DNA of 64,000 nucleotides from Natrinema mahii (GTDB lineage Archaea; Halobacteriota; Halobacteria; Halobacteriales; Natrialbaceae): contig JHUT02000013.1 of the NCBI GenBank assembly GCA_000690595.2, positions 24,667 to 88,666 of the forward strand. Reading direction: 5' to 3'. A model generated the notes under the pieces. It saw nothing but the letters and a program-made list of their open reading frames with translations. It ran no database searches and was not told the DNA's origin. The stretch's first letter is position 1; each line of letters begins with the position of its first letter. Positions 25,515-34,891 of the stretch are shown here, in pieces. Position numbers and translations under genes: made by a program.

Positions 25515-28500
25515 ATGACTAATTTACGTGAACGCGAGTGGCAGTCCATCTACGAGAGCAAACCCGAACAGGGTCGAGCACACTTAGTCAAAGACTTCTA
25601 CGAGCCCGCACTAGAACGCAGTCAGCAATACGATCGGATCGCAGGCTACTTCTCCAGTACAGCACTCGCGGCTGCTGCCAACGGCGTTCACGCCCTCGTA
25701 GAGAACAACGGTGAAATGCGGCTCATCGTCGGCACCGAACTCTACGAGACAGATCGACCGGTCCTTGAGGCGCTCACCGACCGTCTCGAGGAGAACCTCG
25801 AGGATCTCGATGACGAACGCCTAGATGCGAATCTCCGAATTCTCGCACGTCTCCTCCGCAGAGGCCGTATCCATATTAAGGTCGCCTATCCACGCTCCTC
25901 CTCTCACGATTGGGAGATTTTCCACCCAAAAGTCGGACTCTTCCACGATAGCGATGGCAACACGATTTCGTTCGAGGGCAGCGTCAACGAGACTGTCGGC
26001 GGCTGGGCTCGCAACTACGAGCGGTTCAAAGTCCACCGTTCGTGGGTTCCTGAGCAGGCAGACTACGTTGCCGGCGACGAGGAGACCTTCGAGCGGCTAT
26101 GGAGTGGTGAACACCCCTTCGTCGAAGTGTATGACCTCCCCAAGGCGATCGAAGAGGACATCATCGACTGGAAAGCTCCCGACACCGAGAGCGACCTCCA
26201 GGAAGCGATTCAGATTGCGAACGGGACAGCCCCGCCGACGGAGCTGGACAAGGCGAATATCATCCAAGATGGACCCCTCTCCCCCGGCGGGCTCGCACTC
26301 GCCGAGGAAGCGAGCACGATTACGCCGTGGCCACATCAACGAGTCGTCTCGGATACACTGGTCAACACCTACCCGCAGAGCTTCCTTCTGTGTGACGAGG
26401 TGGGGCTCGGGAAGACGATTGAGGCGGGTCTGACCCTTTCTCGGCTTGGGCTCACTGGCGAGCTCGAAACCGGGCTGTTGCTGGTCCCGGCAAGCCTCCA
26501 GCAACAGTGGCAGGAAGAGCTCTGGGAGAAATTCAACATCAACGCCGTTCGCTTCGACCGGGACACAGCGGGAGATCATGTATTCCGAGACGTCCGTGGT
26601 CACGACCACTATCCACCATTGGTGGCGGACCTCGATCTCGCCGGCGAGGCCGAGTGGGTGGAAAGCCCCATTTGGCGGTTCCTCTACGAACAGCAGTCGA
26701 ACGACACCGATGCATCGTCGCCGCTGGATGGGCCGGTGATCGTCATTATGTCCTGGCACACTGCTCGTCTCGACGACCGGTGGGATCAGGTCGCTCCCTT
26801 AGACCAGGTGTCCGACAGGTCACGGAATGTCATCCCGGCGAGTTGTCGCGGCCGTGACCACGATCTGGAAGATCGCATGGGTGTTTGGGACGCCGTCATC
26901 GTCGACGAGGCACACAACGCCCGACGCGGCAGTAATTTCTACGCTCTTCTCGAGCAGCTTCGCGACTATACGCACGCCTACTATCTCCTGACTGCCACGC
27001 CGATGCAATTGCATGCTGGCGAACTCTACGATCTGATGCAGCTGCTGGACCTTCCGGGTGGTTGGGATAACCGGGATACCTTCGTTGAGTTCTTCGAAAC
27101 CCGAGACGGGCTGTCGCAGGCCCTCGACGAGGTTTTCGATGACTCCAGTTCGGAGTCTGACGAAGCGGACGCTTCCTGGAACACGCAAGCCACGCTCGAT
27201 GGACTGGAATACCAAGACCGGCTTCCGATGGATCGACCATTCTCCTCAAAAGTCTTCCAGCACCTCGCAGATGAACTCGAACTCAATGTGGACGGACAAG
27301 ACCGTGCCATCGCCAAAGAGCGCGTACTGACCGCGTGTCGGCTCGCACGAGCCTACGGGGACGCCTACGACGGCTATCTCGACCGCGTCGACGACGCGAT
27401 GGCAGACTATGATATCGACCGCTTCGAGGCAAGCGAAGATACGAAACTCAAACGGCTCCTCTACCCCGACGACGCCGACGAATGGTTGATGGCGTCCCGC
27501 AGCGACCGGCAGGACGCACTTGATGAACTCTCCCCGGGCGGTTGGCGAGTTATCCGCGATGTTCTCGCAGAGTCTACGCCCGTCGACGCGCTCATCCACC
27601 GGAATACACGGGACACCCTCCGGAAGTACGAGGCGGTCGGTCTCCTCGACACGACCGTTCCAGACCGCAACCCCGAACAACGGAAAATCGAACTCACCGA
27701 GGAGACACGGGCGGTCTACGACCAGATCGACGAGTACACACGTGAGTTCTACAAGCGAGCCCAACAGACTGACGAAGCCCAAACACGCGCCATCGGGTTC
27801 GTGATGACCACGTACCGGCAGCGACTCACGTCGAGTGTCTATGCAATCAGTCAGAGTCTGAAACACCGACTCGAAACGCTTCGGGCGCAACGAACCGTGC
27901 TGGCCGGTCGAGAACGCGCTCGCGACCGTGACTACGGTGATGCAGAGCAGGTCGTCCTCGAAACGCTACAAAATGCGGACCTCGAAGACGGGGACGTTCT
28001 GGATGAACTCGACGCTAGTAGCGACGACTTGGACCTCTCTGAACTCATCCCAAGCGTGACTGAAGAGGGGAAACAGCTGATCGAGGAAGAAATCGAGGCC
28101 TTGGAGGCATTCGTCAACGACTTAGACTTGGTTGATACAGACCCGAAGATCCAGCAGTTGTACGACGACCTCGACGAGCTGGACCGGGCTGGCCACAATC
28201 GGGTGATTGTCTTCACGCAGTACGCGGACACAATGGACTTCATCCGGAACAGTCTCGCGGACCTTCTCGGAGCGACTATCGCGACGTATTCCGGTCGTGG
28301 CGGCGAGCTGTACGATCCTGATTCTGAAACTTGGGAGCACGTCGGGAAAGAGCGTGTGAAGCGTGAATTCTCACGTGACGATGGACAGGTCGACATCCTC
28401 GTCTGTACCGACTCCGCGAGTGAGGGGCTAAACCTTCAGGAGTGTGGGGCGCTCATCAACTACGACCTGCCGTGGAACCCGATGCGGGTGGAACAGCGTA

Positions 28501-29465
28501 TCGGTCGGATTGACCGTATCGGCCAACGGTTCGACGAGATCCGTATTCTCAACTACAGCTACGAGGATACGGTTGAGACAGATATCTATGATCGCCTTGA
28601 CGACCGGATTGGCCTCTTCGAAAACGTCGTCGGTGAGATGCAACCCATACTCTCCGGCGTCAGCCAACAGATTCGGGATGCGACCTTGAATGCGGACAGC
28701 GCTGACGACCAGTCTGCGGTCGAATCAGCTGACCGTGAGTTCTCTGAAGAACTCGAAGAACGCGATCAGGGCGACCGCGTTGATGTCAGTGAGTCACTCG
28801 AGGACGTCGACGACCTCGTCGCTCAGGACGTCGTTGACGAAGCAAAACTTGATGCGTGGCAATCCTACAACCACCCGGATCTCGTCGATGTCGGCGAGGA
28901 GGAATACGAGTATCAACCGCCCTTCGAGACACCGAGTCTCCAGTCAGTGTTGGTCGATAACGACGCGCTTGCCGAGGCCGGTGTCGAATTCACCCCGGTT
29001 CACGAGATTGATTTCGAGTACGATGACGGGGACTTCGACTTTGCGGACAGTACGTATCGTCTCTCAGTAGGTGATGCACCGATTGAGGTCCCAGCCGGGG
29101 ATGGGGAACAGACGATTGCACAGGCTATTGCGACTGCTGCAGATGAAGTGGCAGTAACGTTCTCGGCTGAGTGTGCTGACGAGTTCCCATCGGTTCAGCA
29201 TCTTGCGCCAGGTCATCCCCTTCTCGGGCAGCTCCTCACAGTACTGCAGGATGTGAGTGAGGATCCGTCGCGATTCCAACAGCGAATCGTGACCCGACCT
29301 GATCAAGACCAGGAGCCAGTAGTGTGTGCGTGGGGGCGGGACGGCGTGTTTACCCGGGTTACACGCGATGGGACAGTAGCTGAAAATGGACCGATGGATT
29401 CCCTTCCGACGTGGTGTGATCAATTCCTCGATAACCGAGAGAAGTCAACAAAGCAGCCACAGTAG
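25515..29465 (+). CDS. PLD-nuclease/SNF2-helicase fusion
   Basis: A 1316-residue protein. Residues 130-160 carry one phospholipase-D-type nuclease motif: His137-x-Lys139 then GSVNE (Gly155, Ser156, Asn158, Glu159). A SNF2/HepA helicase follows: Walker A DEVGLGKT (about 293-300), DEAH (about 465), TATPMQLH, then VFTQYADTMDFI, SEGLNLQ and QRIGRIDRIGQ in the second lobe. A DUF499/DUF1156/SNF2-PLD set is typical of BREX/DISARM-related islands, where this protein would translocate on and cut unmodified DNA. Only one HKD is seen, so an active site would need a dimer. An acidic tail of about 250 residues follows the helicase. Confidence 0.92.
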   Translation: MTNLREREWQSIYESKPEQGRAHLVKDFYEPALERSQQYDRIAGYFSSTALAAAANGVHALVENNGEMRLIVGTELYETDRPVLEALTDRLEENLEDLDDERLDANLRILARLLRRGRIHIKVAYPRSSSHDWEIFHPKVGLFHDSDGNTISFEGSVNETVGGWARNYERFKVHRSWVPEQADYVAGDEETFERLWSGEHPFVEVYDLPKAIEEDIIDWKAPDTESDLQEAIQIANGTAPPTELDKANIIQDGPLSPGGLALAEEASTITPWPHQRVVSDTLVNTYPQSFLLCDEVGLGKTIEAGLTLSRLGLTGELETGLLLVPASLQQQWQEELWEKFNINAVRFDRDTAGDHVFRDVRGHDHYPPLVADLDLAGEAEWVESPIWRFLYEQQSNDTDASSPLDGPVIVIMSWHTARLDDRWDQVAPLDQVSDRSRNVIPASCRGRDHDLEDRMGVWDAVIVDEAHNARRGSNFYALLEQLRDYTHAYYLLTATPMQLHAGELYDLMQLLDLPGGWDNRDTFVEFFETRDGLSQALDEVFDDSSSESDEADASWNTQATLDGLEYQDRLPMDRPFSSKVFQHLADELELNVDGQDRAIAKERVLTACRLARAYGDAYDGYLDRVDDAMADYDIDRFEASEDTKLKRLLYPDDADEWLMASRSDRQDALDELSPGGWRVIRDVLAESTPVDALIHRNTRDTLRKYEAVGLLDTTVPDRNPEQRKIELTEETRAVYDQIDEYTREFYKRAQQTDEAQTRAIGFVMTTYRQRLTSSVYAISQSLKHRLETLRAQRTVLAGRERARDRDYGDAEQVVLETLQNADLEDGDVLDELDASSDDLDLSELIPSVTEEGKQLIEEEIEALEAFVNDLDLVDTDPKIQQLYDDLDELDRAGHNRVIVFTQYADTMDFIRNSLADLLGATIATYSGRGGELYDPDSETWEHVGKERVKREFSRDDGQVDILVCTDSASEGLNLQECGALINYDLPWNPMRVEQRIGRIDRIGQRFDEIRILNYSYEDTVETDIYDRLDDRIGLFENVVGEMQPILSGVSQQIRDATLNADSADDQSAVESADREFSEELEERDQGDRVDVSESLEDVDDLVAQDVVDEAKLDAWQSYNHPDLVDVGEEEYEYQPPFETPSLQSVLVDNDALAEAGVEFTPVHEIDFEYDDGDFDFADSTYRLSVGDAPIEVPAGDGEQTIAQAIATAADEVAVTFSAECADEFPSVQHLAPGHPLLGQLLTVLQDVSEDPSRFQQRIVTRPDQDQEPVVCAWGRDGVFTRVTRDGTVAENGPMDSLPTWCDQFLDNREKSTKQPQ

Positions 29466-29508
29466 CTGGGTAGTTTTGTAAGTATGGACTTCCCAGATAA
29501 ACCAATAG

Positions 29509-30660
29509 ATGCCAAACACTGCTCTCGAAGCAAATCTCCGCGCTATCGGAGACGGTGCGAGACTGGAACAGTTAGCTGTTGACTTGCTTGGTCGAGACGG
29601 ATACGACGTCGATCCAACCGGCGTGAGGGGTCCGGATGGCGGGAGGGATGCACTTCTTGAGCGTTCGGGAAAATCTGGCGTGCTCCACTGTAGCGTGACC
29701 TCGAGTAATATCGAAGAGAAGATCCGTTCAGATGCAAATTCAGCTGCTGACTATCCGGAGGAGTTCGATTTCTTCATATTTGCTACCACCACGGAAATTG
29801 CCGGGGTCAAACGGGACCGACTAGAGAACGAATTGGCGGATACGTACGGCTGGCGCGTTCACATCAAGGATTTTGCCCGATTGAGAAAAGACCTGATGGT
29901 TGTCGACAACCACGATGTCGCCCAAGAACATCTCCATGTTGACCCTCTGAATGCTCTCGACGATCCAGAACAGGATATCGACGAATTATATGAGGCTCAA
30001 CTCGACCGATTACGGAATCGACAGCCACGCCACGGTGAATTAGTAGATGAAGGACCGATTGTGGCGGTTCATGTCATTCCCGTTGAGTCGGTTTCGGATC
30101 CTCCTGGAATGATCGCAACCGATCTCCCTGGCCCACCAAAATTCCGCTCACGGTCGGCTGGTACCGAAGGTTTCGGTGATTTCGCAATTACAGCTCCGTA
30201 TACGGAGCTGTCTGAAGGGAAATTTTCCGAATACGTCTGTTTAGACGGTAATGGGTGGGTAGAAGCTGTAACAACCAAGCTGGCTATGGAGCGGAACGGG
30301 AGGCACGGGATAGCGTGGTTCATCGATAAAGAGATCGTCTCTCTAATGGATCGGCTCCGAGAAATGTATCAGACTTCGGGCATTTATCCGCCGTTGTACG
30401 TATATATCACGATAATCGATGCAGCGAACTATCCGATTGAAAAACCACAACGAGTTGTCGGCCCAGACACCACCCGTCCGATCAGCGAGAATATCTTCCA
30501 ATTGAAACGAGTGGAGATTGAAGATTGGGACTCTAATATCGCGGTGGCCCTTCGCGAACCCCTCTATCAGCTCTGGAACCGTATTGGCTGGCGAAACGGT
30601 TCGATACACTATTCGCAAAATGAGGATGGTTCTTTTGAGTGGGAGCCATATGAATCATAA
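29509..30660 (+). CDS. Mrr-like restriction-fold protein with altered site
   Basis: A 383-residue protein. RLEQLAVDLLGRDGYDVDPT then GPDGGRDALLE (Asp47) is the Mrr_cat-type nuclease opening, with Glu20 in the first helix. The next strand reads VLHCSVTSS where active Mrr-like enzymes have Glu/Gln-x-Lys, so catalysis is uncertain; Ser-Val-Thr variants do occur in defence-associated members. The C-terminal 220 residues (IVAVHVIPVESVSDPPGMIA) look like a sensor domain found behind such nucleases. It lies 43 nt after the helicase on the same strand and probably belongs to the island as an extra effector or sensor. Confidence 0.7.
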   Translation: MPNTALEANLRAIGDGARLEQLAVDLLGRDGYDVDPTGVRGPDGGRDALLERSGKSGVLHCSVTSSNIEEKIRSDANSAADYPEEFDFFIFATTTEIAGVKRDRLENELADTYGWRVHIKDFARLRKDLMVVDNHDVAQEHLHVDPLNALDDPEQDIDELYEAQLDRLRNRQPRHGELVDEGPIVAVHVIPVESVSDPPGMIATDLPGPPKFRSRSAGTEGFGDFAITAPYTELSEGKFSEYVCLDGNGWVEAVTTKLAMERNGRHGIAWFIDKEIVSLMDRLREMYQTSGIYPPLYVYITIIDAANYPIEKPQRVVGPDTTRPISENIFQLKRVEIEDWDSNIAVALREPLYQLWNRIGWRNGSIHYSQNEDGSFEWEPYES

Positions 30661-30713
30661 ACGGGCCTGTTGAACCGCGCATCCGTACAAATTCAGCAGA
30701 AGAGAAAACGGCT

Positions 30714-31784
30714 CTATTCTGGCTGTTCTTCGTCAAAACCGAAGAGCTGTGATTTTGCGTGCGTTTCTCCTCTGATGGCTTTTTGCGCTGCTGCAACGGC
30801 ATCCTGTAGATTACTGTCCCCCTTCAAATGTGAGACCGCCTCTTCAGGAGTCGCCACACCAATTCGATACTTCGCACTGTTTACGTACGAATTGAGTGTC
30901 CGAGCCTTCATAATGGAGAATAATAGGTTCTTGCTCAGGGCTTCAAAGTCGATATCCATAATTTGCACCCCGAATCGAGAGTGAATCCCGTGGATGAGGT
31001 CGTTTCTGTACTTCCACGCTTCACGAATTACCTCTTCTTCTTTCTGGGTGAGCAGTGGCGTGATATTGTCGATTTTATTCGAGAATCCGCAGTGCATATA
31101 CGACTTCTTGATTTCTTTATCGTTGCCTTGCTCCAGGTGGTATCGGTTTACTAGCTCGACGATTTCTTCGTCGACAATTGAGTACGCCACAAACAGCGGT
31201 GCGTACACCGTTTCGTAGAACTCGCCCTGTTGAAACGTATCTGAATCGTCATTCCAGGACTCATGCCACTCTTCGATTTCACCGCTCTCCGCGAGGAGAT
31301 TCAAAATCGCTGCAAACAACCTTGGTGCAATATCTGCTGGGCTGTCCCCGACTCCTCGAGCAGATGGCTCAGAATCGAGGATGGGGAGACCCATTTCGTC
31401 CTGATAGGTAACATTCAGAGTCCGCTCCATCCCCGGTGACAACCGATACACAGGGAGATATTCATCTGATCCGTATAGCGACCCCACTTTCTCCATTCCG
31501 AATTGTTCTTCTATCCGTCCGAAATTAAGCAATATTTGAACTTTCTGTCCGTCATCGAGGGTCGGCAGCTTGGTGAGGGTAGGGATTACTTCGTCGACAT
31601 TCCGATACCCAGAGCCAAGGTGTCTGTATTCCCACCGATTCGTGCCCTCCTCGCTTGTCACATACCGTATGACGTACTCTGTCTCATCATCACAGATATC
31701 TGAATGGGGGACGCGACCGTGTCGGATACCTTCTACGTAGCGTATATCATATCCATCATTGTCCTGTTTATACTCAATATCCAT
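30714..31784 (-). CDS. HEPN-domain protein, putative ribonuclease
   Basis: A 356-residue protein from ATG 31784 (MDIEYKQDNDGYDIRYVEGI); the frame extends 14 codons further, but a TATA box (TTATATAT, about 31813-31821) leaves the transcript start near this ATG. Near residue 260, AWKYRNDLIHG contains Arg260-Asn-x3-His265, the HEPN RNase signature, in a helical C-terminal domain. The N-terminal 130 residues are a separate domain (YVIRYVTSEEGTNRWEYRHL). It is convergent with the defence island and may be a toxin-like effector. No antitoxin is obvious. Confidence 0.65.
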   Translation of the reverse strand: MDIEYKQDNDGYDIRYVEGIRHGRVPHSDICDDETEYVIRYVTSEEGTNRWEYRHLGSGYRNVDEVIPTLTKLPTLDDGQKVQILLNFGRIEEQFGMEKVGSLYGSDEYLPVYRLSPGMERTLNVTYQDEMGLPILDSEPSARGVGDSPADIAPRLFAAILNLLAESGEIEEWHESWNDDSDTFQQGEFYETVYAPLFVAYSIVDEEIVELVNRYHLEQGNDKEIKKSYMHCGFSNKIDNITPLLTQKEEEVIREAWKYRNDLIHGIHSRFGVQIMDIDFEALSKNLLFSIMKARTLNSYVNSAKYRIGVATPEEAVSHLKGDSNLQDAVAAAQKAIRGETHAKSQLFGFDEEQPE

Positions 31785-31842
31785 CGTACTCTGCGAATCT
31801 ATTGTGTAAAAGTGATATATAAGCACCCGCTGCGTCCGTCCT

Positions 31843-31918
31843 GTGACCTCAGCTCTCGATAGACATCGGAAGGTTGTGTGGTGGCCGGGTTACCGTTCCA
31901 GTGCTTCTCTGAGGTCAC
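31843..31918. repeat. 10-bp inverted repeat in divergent promoter region
   Basis: GTGACCTCAG (31843-31852) and CTGAGGTCAC (31909-31918) are perfect inverted copies 56 nt apart, in the gap between the HEPN gene and the divergent 31979 gene. It could be a pair of operator half-sites or a recombination remnant. Confidence 0.45.
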
Positions 31919-31978
31919 TTCCTTCTGAATTCTACAGAAGATGGCGATCAGCCGCCAGAAATTGATTTCTCTGGGCAG

Positions 31979-32464
31979 ATGATTGAAGAGGATCTAGTCT
32001 ATCAGATGGCAGCAAATGAAGAGAAAGAGCGTCCATACTGTGTGAATTGGAGCTCAACTAGGGAACTATCTGAGGCTATTGAGGGAACACTCGGACCAAA
32101 AGGTAATCGCGAACCGACTAATCTACGGAAAGTACTCCCCGACCTGACGCATGTCGGTGCCGGACGATCAGTACCAGTACATGAGGAACAACCCGGTCCA
32201 GTCAAAGCTGCCTTCTGCCGACATCCAGGGTCAGGATATTCGATCGGGCTGTGGTATCCAGAGGGCCCGATAAATGTTGAGAATATCTGGAAGGTCGCTG
32301 AAACGCTAAACGCCCACTTCGTGAGTGCTATCGAAGTGTTTCCAACGGGGTTCAATTGGGCTGTTTCACCAGACCTCTGGAATCAGATGGCAGTTCGGTC
32401 AAATGTCCAGCCGCTGGTTCAAATAACGTGGGGGACACCTCAGGACCTACCGTTCACACTGTAG
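31979..32464 (+). CDS. unknown protein, perhaps 5'-truncated
   Basis: A 161-residue frame from ATG 31979 (MIEEDLVYQMAANEEKERPY). The same frame is open and coding-like upstream to a TGA at 31910 (STEDGDQPPEIDFSGQ precedes the ATG), with no start codon there, so the N-terminus of an older gene may be lost. The C-terminal half (GYSIGLWYPEGPINVENIWK) could be a small alpha/beta domain. No family recognised. Confidence 0.5.
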   Translation: MIEEDLVYQMAANEEKERPYCVNWSSTRELSEAIEGTLGPKGNREPTNLRKVLPDLTHVGAGRSVPVHEEQPGPVKAAFCRHPGSGYSIGLWYPEGPINVENIWKVAETLNAHFVSAIEVFPTGFNWAVSPDLWNQMAVRSNVQPLVQITWGTPQDLPFTL

Positions 32465-32522
32465 AGAGTCTGTTCCACAGCGCTATTTTAATATATCTGA
32501 AACCTCATTTCTGGGGTATCCA

Positions 32523-33710
32523 ATGCCCTTCCGGGCGATCCGAAACGGCGAGATCGTCGCACCGACCGCAGTTGCAGGCAACGAGTCCGTAACGTGTCCC
32601 GACTGCGGCGACTCGATGCATACTCGGAAACGAACAGGGGAGGCTCGCCACTTCGTTCACTCCCATTCCGGCGGGGGAAGTAACTGTCCGACCGCCGGGA
32701 CAGGTGAGTCGGACACCCACGCTCGTTGCGTTGCGCTGGCGGCTGAAGCCCTCTCCGATCGGTTTGATTCACAACCAACCCAATGTGACATCGAAAAGCA
32801 GATCGATCTCGAAAAGAGCTACCTTGGCCACGACCATCGACGGGCGGACGTACTCCTCGGGTTCGAATCCGAGAACGCGTACTTTGGGCACGGGATCGTG
32901 ATCGAGGTCCAGCACAAGAATAACGAGAAGAATATTGAAGCGGCAACGTACGACTATCTCAAAGAAGGCTACTCGATCGCGTGGCTATCGACGAGTGACT
33001 TCGGAACAGAGTCCTTAGAGTACGCTATCGTCGAAGAGGCGTTCCAGTCCGATGACGGGAGGGGATATACCCCGCGTGAGAACAATCCACGCTATCAAAT
33101 CGACTGTCAGCACTATCTGTATGAGGGTGAGCACATTTGGAGATCAGTTCCATCGTCCGTCTTAGACGACGTCGATGAGTACGAGCTGTGTATTGGGCAA
33201 GAGTGTGATATCCGACGACGGTATGATGAAGAGACAGACAGCTACGAGTATGGCATAGAGTCTGGTTTACCGTCGTATTTCTGGTTGAAGATGCTTCGAA
33301 AAGCCATCGTCAGAAAAAGCAATTTTGGTGGTTTCAACGAAATGAAGCAGACGCTCAGGCAGAGACATCGGGTCGCAACGGCAGAGAAGGCACTTGCTGC
33401 CCGTCCCGAGATCGAGTACTGCCGAGGCCCGAAAGGGTTCCACGAATGGAAGTCACCAGAGACTATCTGGTCAGACTTTAGCGATCAACCACAGATCGAA
33501 CTTCGGGAGTGTCGATACTGTCCAGTGCACCTCCTTACGAATTTTCGGGGACGTCGGCGCGATCGAACGGATATCTTCTTTGGCGGACCCCCAGACTCGG
33601 ACCTGAACCTGGTTACGCTCGAGAAACACCCCGGGAGATGCAAACACCGGAGCCACAATCCGGAGAAGTGGTTCGAGTACTGTCCTGAATGCGGCGATAC
33701 GGACCCATGA
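32523..33710 (+). CDS. CoiA-like nuclease with zinc fingers (copy 1)
   Basis: A 395-residue protein. An N-terminal zinc knuckle (Cys25-x2-Cys28) is followed by RHFVHSHSGGGSNC, as in competence protein CoiA. HRRADVLLGF (Asp109) and GIVIEVQHKN (Glu128-x-Gln130-x-Lys132) form the PD-(D/E)XK-type site of CoiA-like nucleases. The C-terminus has further Cys/His pairs (CRYCPVH, FEYCPECGD). A TATA-like TTTTAATATA at 32484-32493 precedes the start by about 34 nt. A paralogue lies at 40156. In bacteria CoiA-like proteins act in DNA uptake or recombination, but many archaeal ones lie in defence regions. The substrate here is unknown. Confidence 0.78.
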   Translation: MPFRAIRNGEIVAPTAVAGNESVTCPDCGDSMHTRKRTGEARHFVHSHSGGGSNCPTAGTGESDTHARCVALAAEALSDRFDSQPTQCDIEKQIDLEKSYLGHDHRRADVLLGFESENAYFGHGIVIEVQHKNNEKNIEAATYDYLKEGYSIAWLSTSDFGTESLEYAIVEEAFQSDDGRGYTPRENNPRYQIDCQHYLYEGEHIWRSVPSSVLDDVDEYELCIGQECDIRRRYDEETDSYEYGIESGLPSYFWLKMLRKAIVRKSNFGGFNEMKQTLRQRHRVATAEKALAARPEIEYCRGPKGFHEWKSPETIWSDFSDQPQIELRECRYCPVHLLTNFRGRRRDRTDIFFGGPPDSDLNLVTLEKHPGRCKHRSHNPEKWFEYCPECGDTDP

Positions 33711-33722
33711 TCGGTGGGTCAG

Positions 33723-33830
33723 CTACGGCTCGTCTACAGCCAGCCACTCGAGCGCTGCACTGAGCGCTTGACTGTTCGTCGCGACGCGATCGACCTAAGC
33801 GGTGTCGTACTCTCCTGTTGTCTCCGGCAC
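33723..33830 (-). pseudogene. fragment with internal stop
   Basis: The minus frame reads VPETTGEYDTA, then TAG at 33797-33795, then VDRVATNSQALSAALEWLAV and a stop at 33723. It looks like the C-terminal end of a small haloarchaeal gene, broken by one stop and without an upstream body. The rest of 33831-33892 contains the promoter of the next gene. Confidence 0.35.
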
Positions 33831-33892
33831 TTTGAATATGTTTCTTGATCCTTCAGCGACAATTACTTTAGGAAAAACGATAATATCGGCCC

Positions 33893-34693
33893 ATGATAAT
33901 TTCAGGCGGGTCTCTTCGTTTCGCCCGCAAGCACATTGAACAACTCTTCATACATTCAAAAACAGCCGCAATCTCCAGTTTTTCCGTATTCGCCTATTCA
34001 GTCGCAATCATCGTTACGATTATTCTTGGAGCGGCCTCCCTTTCTCTTCCTACCACAGACCTTCTGACCATTGCGATTAACACCTTCTTCGAGTCACCAG
34101 TCAAAATCTTCTTTTTCAGTATGTTAACCATCATTGTCCAAAAAATTGAATTGCTAAAGTGGATGTCGTTTTTTGATCCACATGACCATCACCCAGTTGT
34201 GGATTTTATTATCGGCTTCCCAATATTCGTAGTCGGACTGGCCCTCGTATTGAGCGTACTTGAACAGCTACAGAACCTTTCAACGTCTGCTAGCGACGGC
34301 CTTTACGTGCTGGCGGAAATTTTCCTCCTTGTTGGTGCCTTTAGTGCTGCCATGTTTTGTGCCGCAGTCACTGTGAATGGCGGGTGTCGCATACTTTCGA
34401 ACGGATTCACTGGGTTACTGCTTCTCGGGGAGATTAGAGAGTTGCCTACACTGGCTTCCGAGTGGATTCTCCGACACTGTGATCGAATTTTGTATCTTGT
34501 AGAAGCTGCCAAAACCATCTCTAAGTATGCTGATGAGCAGGATATACCGAAGTATTCAGCAGCAATTGAAATTTTCGATAACGGGTTGAACCAAGTTGGT
34601 TTAGATGATGGGCATTCTGATGAAGAGCAAAAAGGTCAGCGGGACGGTGACGATGATGGTGATGATGTTGTTGTGTCGCATCGAGAGCAATAG
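33893..34693 (+). CDS. four-helix membrane protein, unknown
   Basis: A 266-residue protein with hydrophobic segments at about residues 28-50, 70-85, 104-123 and 137-162, then a 100-residue cytoplasmic-type tail ending in a very acidic stretch (GDDDGDDVV). TATA-like TTACTTTA at 33863-33870 is centred 26 nt from ATG 33893, so the mRNA is probably leaderless. No family recognised. It follows the CoiA-like gene with a 180-nt gap. Confidence 0.65.
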   Translation: MIISGGSLRFARKHIEQLFIHSKTAAISSFSVFAYSVAIIVTIILGAASLSLPTTDLLTIAINTFFESPVKIFFFSMLTIIVQKIELLKWMSFFDPHDHHPVVDFIIGFPIFVVGLALVLSVLEQLQNLSTSASDGLYVLAEIFLLVGAFSAAMFCAAVTVNGGCRILSNGFTGLLLLGEIRELPTLASEWILRHCDRILYLVEAAKTISKYADEQDIPKYSAAIEIFDNGLNQVGLDDGHSDEEQKGQRDGDDDGDDVVVSHREQ

Positions 34694-34845
34694 TGATTGT
34701 CCGAGAATTGGGGCATCACAGAGACCATCACTCTCAAACAGCACGAGAACCGTGACGACATGAAATCTGGCTCAGCAAAAAAGAAGTAGAGCGGTTTCTC
34801 AAGGCTACCGACGGAACCCAATAGCGGATCGAATTCGGTTTTTCT

Positions 34846-34881
34846 GCGCCTGAGAGGATGAGGCGCATACTCGTGTGCCTC
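34846..34881 (+). promoter_or_regulatory. 5' element A, copy 1
   Basis: GCGCC (34846-34850), 11 nt, GGCGC (34862-34866), then GTGTGCCTC (34873-34881), 10 nt before ATG 34892. The same layout stands before ATG 63878. The GAGGC inside the first hairpin can also pair with the downstream GCCTC, so two competing hairpins are possible. Confidence 0.5.
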
Positions 34882-34891
34882 GAGGCCACGA

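Noticed and set aside
25825..26433. 202-codon plus frame inside the PLD-SNF2 gene
   Set aside because: Out of frame with clear helicase and nuclease motifs; Ser/Arg-rich shadow composition.
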